From positions 5,022,001 to 5,086,000 of the forward strand of contig NC_026659.2 of NCBI RefSeq assembly GCF_000004075.3: DNA of 64,000 bases. Reading direction: 5' to 3'. Of this stretch, positions 36,678 to 47,736 are shown one piece after another. Within the stretch, counting starts at the first letter, position 1; each line of letters opens with the position of its first letter. The notes beneath the pieces are model-generated. The model made no database searches. It was not told the origin of the DNA and saw only the letters and a program-made list of their open reading frames with translations. The DNA comes from Cucumis sativus. Lineage: Eukaryota; Streptophyta; Magnoliopsida; Cucurbitales; Cucurbitaceae. The position numbers and the translations under genes were made by a program.

Positions 36678-39600
36678 ATGACTTCAAGACCAGAACTGCA
36701 AGCTCCTCCAGAAATATTCTACAACGATGCAGAGGCTCGAAAATATACTTCATCCTCGCGTATCATTGAAATTCAGGTATGCCTACCAGTGATCTTTGAA
36801 TGATGCCTCTTCTAGTCTCAATTTTGTTCTTAGAAAGTGTCAGCAATATGGAATGCCTAGCTCAAAGGGCACAATCTAGTTATGGAAAAGGATTTGTCGG
36901 TGGAAAATTTAATTCAGGCTACTGACTTTGTTCCTGGCTTTTTGAAGCAGAGTGCTGCGTCTTTTCAAATAATAGAAGTGGTTTCTCCATGCTATATGAG
37001 TTTTCTTATCTGTTTCCTGGTGTATGTTGAAGGCAAAAATCACAGATAGAGCATTGGAGCTTCTTGCTTTGCCTGATGACGGAGTCCCCAGATTGCTTCT
37101 TGATATTGGTATCTGTCTTTCTCCATGTCCATGTATACTATAACTCTTCGAACGTTAAAATTGAAAGCTTCAAGTTCATATCTCTTACAGACTTCTGAAA
37201 TAGATAGTAAATCGTGGATGATGAGATGGACATGAATAGTATAACAAGCCATTTCACGTTCTCGCTGCTTTTGCAGTTCTTTATGAAACTCCGGCCAAAA
37301 GTGGATAGAATGATTTGGTTTGTTCAAGCAATGGATAATAAATATTTGGTTTTTCTCATGTGTCCTAGTGATGAATTTGATCATAATCTTCTATTTTTAT
37401 TTCCATGCTTATATACATCCTTTTAGTGTCTTATGGATTATGGATAATGAATTCAGTGTGAATGATTCATTCAAGTAGACTACAGTGTATTATTGTGTTC
37501 GTTAAAAGATGAGTGGACTTTTACCATGCTTTTCAGTTAGGATTCAGATTTCATGTTCAATTTTGGTTTGTAGTTTCAAATTCTTGTATGCCTTCAAAAG
37601 GATTATTCTGAACATGTATGCTCTTTGAATACTTTAGGCTGTGGATCGGGTCTGAGTGGGGAAACATTGTCTGAGCATGGACACCAGTGGATTGGTTTGG
37701 ATATCTCTCAATCAATGCTTAGTACGTGAATGATTTGAATTAATCTGAATATAATGTAGTCAAATATATTATTTACTTCTAGGAACTTTCTTCACTATGC
37801 CTTCTTATGTTTTTCTTTTTTCTTTTTTTAAAAAAATCAGATGTTGCATTGGAGCGGGAGACTGATGGTGACCTTTTACTTGGTGACATGGGTCAGGTAC
37901 TTCATTCGTGAGATTGCAAGCTAATTAGTTTGCATTTGCCTCTTTTCTAAGAAGGCAACCTAGTTAATTGTTAGCAGTCAATTTATTTCAAAGAACGTTG
38001 TTATTCTCTAGTAACAATACAATCAAAATCTAATTACTGCATGAGATGAATGTTATCTTATTTTAATAAGAATCCCGAATCCCGAATTTTTGCCTTCTGG
38101 TGCAGGGCTTAGGAATTCGTCCTGGAGTTGTTGATGGGGCTATTAGCATCTCTGCAGTTCAGGTATAATACTTGGCTTTTGTTTGTGGTTATTGAGTGAT
38201 CATCTATCATGGCAAGGTTGTTGTGGGGTTGAAGTTGCAAATTGTAATATTAGCATTAGCTTGCCTCATCCTTTCTGGTTCTTTTATGATTGTATGACCA
38301 ATCTATTAGCTTTGGAAGTTGAAGACGTGAAGTGCAGTTCTTAACTAAGTGTTTATTTAAAATAAGTTGATTGTTTGAGGAGCATGTCTCACTTCCACTT
38401 CGTTCTTACAGTTAGAAGTTCTTTCCAAGAATTACTTTGATGAAATATATATATATTAAACAAATTAGTTTCTTGTTAAATTTTAGGCTTGTAAACATAT
38501 TTCCTAATCCCTGTTCAATGTACCTGTGAAGTTAAAATTTCTGGACTTTGCCCTGCATTTATCTGACTAATTGATCTTCTATTTTTATTTAATTATTTTA
38601 TTTGTTATAATTTTACAGTGGTTGTGCAACGCTGACAAGTCCTCTCATAATCCTCGACTAAGATTGAAGTATGTGGTACAAATTTCTCACCATCCTTAAG
38701 AATAAACTGCATGCTGCTTGAAATATTTGACAGATGGATGTGAAATGAAAAACGTATTTACTAAGATTTTTTTGCTCAAATCATTTTAGGGCCTTCTTTG
38801 AATCACTATACAAATGCTTAGCTAGGGGTGCAAGAGCAGTGTTGCAAGTTTATCCTGAAAACGTACACCAGCGTGAGTTGATTTTAGGTTTTGCCATGCG
38901 AGCAGGATTTGCTGGTGGTGTCGTCGTTGATTACCCACACAGGTATGATTATGCTTGATATTTTTAATTAAACTTGTATCTTGAAACCATTATTCAAAAT
39001 TTTATCTACATTGCCTCTCGCTGATTTCAAGACAATGTAATGGAGGATATAACTACCTTGAATAGGATCTGTTCTATATGTTCTATAAGTTGTACAACCA
39101 TGTGAGTCCAAATGTCCAAAACAAGGAGGGTATATGCTAACTTTATTCTCGAAGCTAAAAAGGTTGCTAGATCAAGTGAAACGCAAAGCAAACTAGGTGA
39201 AATCTTATTGTGAGTCTGGAAGGATGTTCAGATGATGTTGATTATTGGTTTAGTTATTAGTTATCTTATAGGAATTTTGATGGATTTCTAACACAAGCAT
39301 TGATATATACAATACACAGTGCGAGGAGTAGAAAAGAGTACCTGGTGCTCACTTGCGGGCCGCCATCAATTAGTGCAACTGTTCCAAAGGGAAAAGATGG
39401 AGACTATGAGAGCTGTTCTGATGATGATATTGCTGAAGATGATGAAAATCAAACCGTATGTTCTCTTGCTGCCTATTCGCACAGCATGACTTTCTTTTGA
39501 TATATATGAATATCATATGGTTTAGATTTGAAAATGACTGTAAAATGCATCAATCGGATTGTAGGTCCGTATGGCAGCACCAAGGAAAAGGCAGAAAATC

Positions 39601-39720
39601 ACGAAGAGAGGCAAAGGAAGAGAGTGGGTACTGAAGAAGAAGGAACAGATGAGAAGAAAAGGAAACATTGTGCCTCCTGACTCGAAATACACAGCTCGAA
39701 AACGCAAGGCTCGCTTTTGA
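36678..39720 (+). CDS. RID2: 18S rRNA (guanine-N7) methyltransferase, RID2/Bud23
   Basis: Nine coding exons: 36678-36776, 37033-37108, 37638-37721, 37841-37896, 38106-38162, 38619-38668, 38790-38942, 39320-39455 and 39565-39720. All GT-AG junctions keep the frame and give 288 residues (Arabidopsis RID2 about 289). The protein begins [17 protein letters not shown], the conserved Bud23 start. The SAM-binding motif I, LLLDIGCGSG, sits at residues 54-63, with GLDIS as motif II. The C-terminal half has an acidic stretch ([12 protein letters not shown]) and then a very basic tail ([12 protein letters not shown]...ARKRKARF) of the WBSCR22/Bud23 C-terminal domain, acting as nuclear/nucleolar signal. 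With its Trm112 partner the family methylates one guanine in 18S rRNA during small-subunit maturation; in Arabidopsis loss impairs root initiation and callus formation. No defect is seen. Confidence 0.95.
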
Positions 39721-40020
39721 ATATTGCATTTTTCATTTTATTCTTGTGAGATTACTTAGGCTATTACATAAAGAGTTTTAAGAATTATTGAGCTTTGATT
39801 GAATTTTGTCTGTCCGTCTTCAAATTCAACCATATATATTTATGTATATTGTGAATGCATTGAAGGCAGAGTGAAATTTTGTAGTATCTGTTATCAGTTA
39901 TATTGTTGAGATTAGTTTAGTTTTTCTTATTTTGTTGTGTCTGTTAAGAATGAGTTACTATAGATAAAACCTTTATTAAATAAATAAAAGAGCGAATGAG
40001 AAATTACTTCATATTATAAA

Positions 40021-40469
40021 TATTAGAAAAATATAATAGATGTCCATTACCCATCGGCCATCAAGTAAGCAGCCATCAATCAAGCCACGTGTCGTCGTTT
40101 TTTAAATACTCAGTATCCAACATATGTCATTTCATTAAACATCCAACATTCATGCCACATATCATGTAAACATGGTCTCATAGTGGCTATGTAATGCTAC
40201 ATTCTTAATGGTCATGTAATGCTAACTTAAAAATAGTGGCATTTGGTGGAGTTGTAAGATGCATTGAATTGCACGATTTTCAATTCAATTCCCAAATAAA
40301 AGGGAAATACAATTCAATTCCCAAATAAAAGGGAAATAGCGGAGAAGTTTTGAGATTTTTAATTACTTCTTTATTTTCTAAATTTATTTATTTATTTATT
40401 TGTATAATACATATTATATTATTTTATTATTAATATTATATTTGTTCAGTTTTTGTATTTGGGTTTTCA
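40021..40469 (+). repeat. Probable 5' LTR of the Copia relic
   Basis: From TATTAGAAAAATATAATAGA to TTTTCA, just before a primer-binding-like TAACACTTTATCAACATAAA. Boundaries are inferred from the position of the gag remnant and the terminal CA. It includes the 29-bp tandem duplication below. No second LTR is present for confirmation. Confidence 0.5.
40281..40338 (+). repeat. 29-bp perfect tandem duplication
   Basis: A 29-bp unit, CAATTCAATTCCCAAATAAA plus AGGGAAATA, occurs twice without spacer at 40281-40309 and 40310-40338, within the probable LTR. Exact identity implies a recent slippage event. Confidence 0.85.
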
Positions 40470-42429
40470 TAACACTTTATCAACATAAAGCTACGCCTCT
40501 TTCGTCAAAGGTAGGTTCTAATTGTATATTAGTTTTTGTCTCTTGTTATGATAAAGATTATTTTACACATTTAATATATATTATAATTATAATATTTTAT
40601 AATAGCATTATCATGATAAATTTTACGAAATTAGAATTTACGATTCTTCACAATCACGGTAGCAATTATTTGTTCTAGTTTCTTAATACTGAAATACATC
40701 TCGCCAAGAATTTCAGAAATAAAGAAGGAAATGCAACGACCAGTCAACAGAAAGCGAAAACCATGATTTTTCTTCGTCATCACATTCCTTATGATTTAAA
40801 ATAAGAATATTTAACAATGAAAGATCCTCGTATATTGTGAAATAAATTGAAATTAAAATTAGTTAATCTTCCTCAAGCTCGTTATGATTGGATACATTCA
40901 AGTTCGTTATGATTAGATACATTTGAGGCTACAAGGTTTTAAATCAGTAAGTAATTCCAATTTTTGAATTATTCAGAATTAGTTTAAAATTGTTGTTATG
41001 TGGAGAGAAAATTACTGATATGGATATGTTGGAAAATATATTTTCTACTTTTCATATCTCGAATATGCTCCTACAGCATCAATATCGAGAGAATTTTTTT
41101 TATGAAAAATCATGAATACCGACCAACTAGAACAACACCATTCCCTGAATGTTGTGAATTTTAATCGGGAACGAGGTCGTGGTCGTGGTCATGGTCATGG
41201 CCGAGGAAGGGACCGTGGAAGAGGAATAAATAATTATTATTTTCGTGGTTGGTCGTTCTTATAATCCAAATTTCAAAAGAACCACACGAAACGATGATCA
41301 TAAAGGAAAAACTCCACAAAAATAAAAAAGTGATGAAGAAATATGCTAACGATGTGGAATGATTGGACATTGGTCACATGTTTGTGCTACATCGAAAACT
41401 TAGTTGACCTATATCAAACTTCCCTAGAGAAGAAAAAAGGAAAAAAATGTAGAAGTTAATTGTGTCTATCAATATAATGATATATTCGATCCATCCAACA
41501 TGGTTAATTTGGATGTGGTAGATTTCTTTGAAACTTCTGAAGAAAAAATCGAACACAATTGATGGAACAACAAATGTTTCTTTTAACTTTGAAAATATCT
41601 AGAATAATATTGTTGTTTTGTTATCTTTCTTCATATTTTGTTTTTATTAATATATAAGTATAGTTTACTTGTTGTAATTAGTTTCCTTTAAATGAAGAAA
41701 TAAGAATCATCTTCACACGTTGGCTAATTTAGAAATGAACAAAGAAGATCTATGTCTAGCAAACAGTGCAATCACACATACATGGTCATTCGAGCGTGTA
41801 ATATATATATGATTTTTGTTGGATCAAGATTTTTTATGTTTAATATACTCTTGAACCAAATAAGACTTTAAAAAAAATAAGACCAAGATATAAATGATTG
41901 AGAATTTCAAAAAAATATAAAAAAATTTGTAAAATAAGAGAAAAAAGACGATAGAAAGAAAAATAAAAATTACATGAAAAGAAAAAAAGATGGAAAAGAA
42001 GACAAAACGTGAAATATGTTCGAGAACATTTTATAGCGAATTGTAAATATCATGATGTTTTATTATAGTTATGATAATTATAAAAAAAGAAAAAAGAAAA
42101 CTATTTAAAAAACACTTTATCATTTTTAGTAAATGTAGATAATAAAAAAAATGTATAATGAATGGAAAAAGAAAACTTTTTTAAAAAAACACTAAATGTT
42201 AAAGTCATTTACGAAAATATGAAATGTTTGAATTGATAATAAATTTGAGAAAGCAGCAACCTTTTGCCACGCCATTTCCCAATGTCCCAAAACCCATAAA
42301 CAGAAAATCAACCGATGCTTACAAAACTTGCGATTTTCAGTGTAATTTTATACCCATGACTCGACGTTGACCTTTCTTTATACCCACAACCAAAGTACTC
42401 ACGAAAACCCTTCTACCTAAGCAAAGCTT

Positions 42430-43058
42430 TTTCTTGGTACTGACGGTTTTCAACTTTATTTGACTCTATTAAAGAAAGTGGCCAAGGTCGTCTTCAATGG
42501 CTGTATTGGAATACCACACCCACGACAACATCAAAGCTCTCTAGAGGGGTTGGCCTTCTTCAGCTTCATCCTCTTCGATTCTTACCTTTTTGCTTCGGGT
42601 AATGGTTTAGTTTCTGATGAATATGTCTTTAATTTCACTTAATTTTTTAGTTCTGATAGAAATTTAATCACGTTTTATAACCTTTAAATGGGCGTTTTCT
42701 ATCTTAATTCGTTAACGTGTTGTGTTTTAGATTGTGGGGTTTTTAGTTGTAGATGGTTGAATTCTACGTTAGCTCAACTTAAAGGGTGTCTTTCTTTGAA
42801 TTTGTTTGGTTATGTTTGCTTGTTTCAGAATGTGACTTTAATTTTGAGCAAAAAAGAGAAGACCCATGTTGAAGTTCTTGATGGAGATACTAAATTATGT
42901 TGAGAACGGTGAGGTGAAGAACAATAATTGCTATTTCGTAATGCTTTCAAGTTTTTCAAATTCACATTTTGCTGAACTTTTACTTGGTCTGATTCTTTTG
43001 CAGAATGTTTCTGGTTGAAATCTTGAGATCGTGTCCTGTCTTTATATAGAGAATCAAA
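42430..43058 (+). promoter_or_regulatory. HESO1 5' leader region with probable leader intron
   Basis: A GC-richer stretch ends in the donor TTCGG followed by GTAATG (42601). A matching acceptor, GATTCTTTTGCAG, ends at 43003 and leaves 55 bases of leader before the start codon. An alternative acceptor, TTGTTTCAG, ends near 42829. The transcription start is not defined. Confidence 0.5.
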
Positions 43059-46000
43059 ATGAATGGTCTCACACTGGACCGTGTCATAAAGGATATACTT
43101 CGTGTGGTTGAACCATTGCAAGATGATTGGACAGCTCGGTTTCAAGTTATCAACGAGCTGCGCAATGTTGTGCAATCTATTGAAAGTCTTCGAGGTTCTG
43201 CTTGTGTTCTTCAGATTTTTTTGTTTAAAGCCTTTTAATACAATCATAGAAAGGGTTGTTGAATCCATAGCATGATCTTGTGAATTAAAGTTATTGGGTT
43301 TTATTATATGACATTTTGGTTAACGGGTCAAAGCAGGTGCAACAATTGAGCCATTTGGATCCTTTGTATCTAACCTGTTTTCGCGATGGGGAGACTTGGA
43401 TCTCTCTGTTCAATTGAACAATGGTTCTTATACTTCAACTGCTGGGAAGAAGCGTAAGCAGACTTTACTGAGAGATATTCAAAATGCATCAAGGAAAAAT
43501 GGTGCTCTTCAACTACTCAATACTTCTTTCCTTTTCCCTCATTTTAGTTTGCTCAACTTAGGTGCTGGTAAGACGTCACTAGGAAAGTTTGGGTGAACTT
43601 AATCTTTCTTGATATTATGAAGTAGTTTTTCTTTACTATATTAGAGTTTCCAAGTAATTTTCAGTAATCAAAATTGAGGTTGATTTTCTGGCGAAGACAT
43701 TGCAAGAACTAAAATGAAACTATGACTGTAGGTTTCAAATATGTGTCACATAACTGCGTTCACTTTATTGAATGTTGGCTGTTTTCTTTTTTAACCATAG
43801 AATAATGGTATTAGCTGCCTTGTCATAGGACTGGCTTGCCTACTTATCCTTTGATTACTGTGTGGTAAGTGTCAGTTGTGAGGGAGGATTGCTCTCTTTT
43901 GGATTTTGGTTTACTTATTCCATGAAATTTCTCTTTTCAGGTCGATGGTACAAGCTACAACTAATCCCTCATGCTAGAGTACCTATTTTGAAGATCGAAC
44001 ATATTCAGCACAACATTTCCTGTGATATTTCCATTGATAATCTTGTGGGTCAAATCAAGTCCAAAATTTTGTTGTGGGTTAATGAAATAGATGGGCGCTT
44101 CCATGATATGGTTTTGCTTGTATGTTCTATTAGTTTAGCATTGCCAAACTTTTTAACTCTCTTTGCAAGAAGTGCTTCAATGTAATTATCCTCTCTAGCT
44201 TTGTGTAGGTCAAAGAATGGGCAAAAGCACATGACATCAACAATTCAAAACAGGGAACTTTCAACTCATACTCTCTCAGTTTGCTTGTGATATTTCATTT
44301 TCAGGTGGTCTTTCTTCCAATGCTTTTCTATCAAATGCTAGTACCTATCATGATATACTTGAATCCGTTCTTTGTGCCCTTCTTGGATGATCTCTATTGT
44401 GCAATTTGTTTGTCCAATATTTTTATTGCAATATGTCAATTTTGTTTTCTAGTCCTATTATTTATTATTAGGTTTTTCGCAGACATGCTCACCAGCCATC
44501 TTTCCTCCACTTAGAGACATATACCCAGGAAATGTTGTTGATAATCTCAAAGGTACTTTAGCTTTGAATTTGTTATCTGATGCAGCGTTTAAAAGGTCCT
44601 TTGAATTTGTAATAAAGAAACACAAGAATACTCCGAAAAGATATTCGTTATTTCCCTACAGTCTCTAAGAGAGCTATATTTTTTTAAATGTTTCATCATC
44701 CTACTATTGCTCATACTACTTTTTTCATATGTAGAAAGCTTCTGTACATTTTTCTATTAAGCCTTATAAAAAGGAGCTTGTACTTGTATGTATTAAAGTG
44801 GTGTTGTACATAAAGGGAAAAATGAAATCATCAATAAATCTAAAAAAATATTAGTATGTGAATTAAAATATAAAATAATCTGTCATGTATGCATTGAAGC
44901 AGGTGTGAGGGCTGAGGTCGAGAACGAAATTGCACGGACATGTGCTACCAACATAGCCAGGTTCAAGTCAAGAACAGCCAACAGAAGTTCTTTATCTGAA
45001 CTTTTTGTTTCATTCCTTGCAAAGGTAATTTTTTAGTTACACTATAGCTCTTATATTATGTTGGTTCTAATATTTTTTGACTTGGTATTTTCTCTTGCTT
45101 TATCTTAATTTCTATTTTTCTGTAAAATTATCGATTTGAGCATCTAATTATCACTTATTAGCTATATTTAGTTATATTGCCAATTCTAAAAGCAATGCTA
45201 GACCGCATTAAATAAAAGACCATGGAAATATTTGTCTTGTGGTTTTTTATAGACAAAATGTTTTGGTTATACCATGCTGTTATTACTTGGTTCACGAAAC
45301 TGATAAATTAGTCAGACCGATATTCCTTCTAAACAAATGCACATAAAGAGTAAAGAAGATGAGTTATATGCTATCAAATATCTCTATTCATGTTTTTTAA
45401 ACCGCTCTTTTATCTTTCCACCCAACATTTACCCATCATTATCATTCCAAATGAACTTAGGGCATGTTTAGGAGTGATTTTGAAAGAGCTCAAATCACTT
45501 TTGTCATGTTTATCACTCTAAAACATGCTTTTAATCTTTCAAAATCTATTTTAATAGTATGAAAGTCACTTTTAATAGTATAGAACTAAATATTAAATTG
45601 ATTCTGAACAATTGAACTCACATTTTTTAGAGTAATTTTGAAAACAAAAACAAAAACGTTAATCATTTCAAAATCACTCTCGAACGTGCTATGCTTTTTT
45701 TCCCTATGCACCAAAGTACAAAGAAGATTGTTTGTACATCAATTCCTCTACGTAATAGTAGGCACCTGATTTTGAAATGATCACTGAGTTGCTATTTATG
45801 TTTTTTGTCTCTTTAACAATCACAATCTTCTTCTTTTTCATAGTCAATTGTTATTGTTGTGTGTTGTGCAGTTTTCAGATATAAGTTCAAAAGCATCAGA
45901 GCTGGGAATCTGTCCATACACAGGGCAATGGTTGAAAATAGAAAGCAATATGAGATGGTTGCCAAAAACATATGCAATATTTGTAATCTCTCTTTGCTCT

Positions 46001-46621
46001 CTTTATGTCATATCATGCTTGCCATACGCACAAGATCATATTTCTTTTGCCTCTTCTCTGATATTGTGATTAAGGCCGGGTGTTGGGATGTTTGGACGTG
46101 GACAGGTTGAAGATCCATTTGAGCAACCAGAAAACACAGCCAGGGCTATCAACGCTAGGCAATTGATGAGGATTTCTGAAGCATTTCGGATGACTCATTT
46201 AAGGCTCACCTCAGTTTATCAAAATCGAAGTTCTATCCTAAATGATTTAGCCCGACCTCAAATATCGCAATTAATCATTAACTCATCTGGATCTGCTAGT
46301 GCTCCAGCATTCAATGTGGAAAATTACACCCCAATTCGTCCACAGGTTCATCAAGCCAGAGTAATGCAACCCCGTCCATGGATTCAACATCAGTTCCAGA
46401 ACAATATTCCCAGATTCAATATGGGAAACTTCCCCGCTATCAATTCACAGGCTCCTCATGCTGGAACTTCACAGTCTCATCCACTGGTTCAACACAAAAC
46501 GCCGAAAACAAAACGTATAGTAAGCAGTCCTAACGTTTTAAATGTGGGGGAGCCCTCAAAGACTTATAGTGGTCAAGGCCAGCAGAAGTGGAGACCGAGA
46601 TCTCAGAGACAGGTATTGTGA
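43059..46621 (+). CDS. HESO1: UTP:RNA uridylyltransferase HESO1
   Basis: Eight coding exons: 43059-43194, 43337-43501, 43941-44119, 44209-44304, 44483-44552, 44903-45024, 45872-45982 and 46106-46621. They give about 464 residues (Arabidopsis HESO1 about 511). The nucleotidyltransferase signature is FGSFVSN (52-58) with GDLD (64-67) supplying two catalytic Asp residues; the third is in CDISIDN (Asp129). VKEWAKAH and NSYSLSLLVIFHF mark the central domain, and VEDPFEQPENTAR the PAP-associated domain. The tail is Gln/Pro/Asn-rich and ends near KWRPRSQ, like Arabidopsis HESO1. The enzyme uridylates unmethylated small RNAs and RISC-cleaved mRNA fragments, triggering decay. The 3' end is uncertain: CAG followed by GTATTG could be a donor just before the TGA, adding a short exon. 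Confidence 0.93.
45460..45690. mobile_element. hAT-like MITE in HESO1 intron 6
   Basis: The left end GGGCATGTTTAGGAGTGATT and the reverse complement of the right end (AGCACGTTCGAGAGTGATTT) are imperfect inverted repeats enclosing about 230 bp of AT-rich, non-coding sequence. Termini of this type are common in small hAT-derived elements of dicots. No clean 8-bp target duplication is visible, so boundaries are approximate. Confidence 0.5.
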
Positions 46622-47736
46622 AGACACTGAACTTCATTGTTTTGACATTTGCTTTTGTGCACATAATTTGGATAAGAAAGCTGAAATGCTCCTCACTTGG
46701 GCATTGTCTGTTTCAATATCCTTTTCACTGCTTTTTTTGTGCTCACACCATTGGATCTACAAGAGATCACTAAAGCCATTATTTTCAGTCAGCAGATTAT
46801 GTTTTTCTGCTGCTACTGTAATTCTTACTTGGGAGACCATTGTTTGTGCTAGTCTATACCATTTTTCTGTTAAGCTCTATCTTTCTTCTTCCCCTTCAAT
46901 GAAGTGAAAAACCGAGTTTGAGTGAAAGGGATATTGAATTTATAGCAGTGGCCTTTGAACTCATGAGAGTTAAGCAACCACAGTGAATGGTCGTCTATCT
47001 TTGGCACAATCCTATTACTCATTTTTCTTTCACTGTCCTTTACATAATGAAAGGGACCTTTTTTCATAAAATTTTAAGATGCTTCTTTTAAGTGGTCTAC
47101 CTTGCAAAAATTGGCCTACAAATTGACATAGTATATAATTAAACCAGGGTTAAAATGGGTTAAAATATCACTTTGGTGATTATAATTCAGGTATGATTTC
47201 ATTTTATTTTTCAGGTCTCATTAAGTCCATTTTTTTAATATATCTCACATTCAATAATTAATGTTGGTTTGAACTTGAAGTTTTTTAATACTTTGTCATA
47301 CACCATGCAAATGTATTTTCAAAATTTATAGGCAGAATGATAAACTAAAACAATAATAGATAGGAAAGCACAGAAAAGTACAACTAAACAAAAAAGAGAA
47401 CACAAAATTTTCAAAATGGATTGAACATGTCTATGATGATTGATGAATATGATCAATTTCAATTGTTCACAATATCTAGTTATCCAATTCGCAGTCAAGC
47501 TGCTGTAATGCTATGCCTCTTCTTTTTAACTACAAAAACAACCCACCAAGGCACCAAATTTACCCAATAAACATTGTGCAACTGAAGGCCAATGGTTATG
47601 TAGCCTAAGCATACAATAATTTGATGCTTTCATGGCCTCTGGAGGTGGGACATTAGCCTGTGTTTACATCACCTAGTACTCGTTTTCAAGGATGGCCTAA
47701 AGGAAACTGTACTCAAATCAGCACATCCTTCAATTT
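46622..47736. other. Convergent intergenic region HESO1 / PMT
   Basis: About 1.1 kb between two tail-to-tail genes, so it should contain both 3' UTRs and polyadenylation sites. No further gene is seen. Confidence 0.6.

Larger units (their letters stand above)
39960..41800 (+). mobile_element. Decayed 5' part of a Copia-type LTR retrotransposon
   Basis: An LTR-like stretch (about 40021-40469) is followed by degraded gag coding sequence, plus strand. Despite stop codons and frameshifts, recognisable pieces occur in order: an alpha-helical gag segment near 40690-41130 (reading like QARYDWI...LLCGEKITD), an Arg-Gly repeat (RGRGRGHGHGRGR, 41170-41230), a CCHC zinc knuckle (CGMIGHWSHVC, 41357-41389, whose first Cys codon is followed by a stop), and DLCLANSAITHT (41749-41784), resembling the start of the protease domain. 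The remainder of pol and the 3' LTR are absent. It is a dead relic filling the gap between RID2 and HESO1. Confidence 0.75.

Noticed and set aside
41161-41400. Functional RG-rich zinc-knuckle protein gene
   Set aside because: Stop codons interrupt the frame within and after the knuckle, and the order matches a retrotransposon gag; it is a relic.
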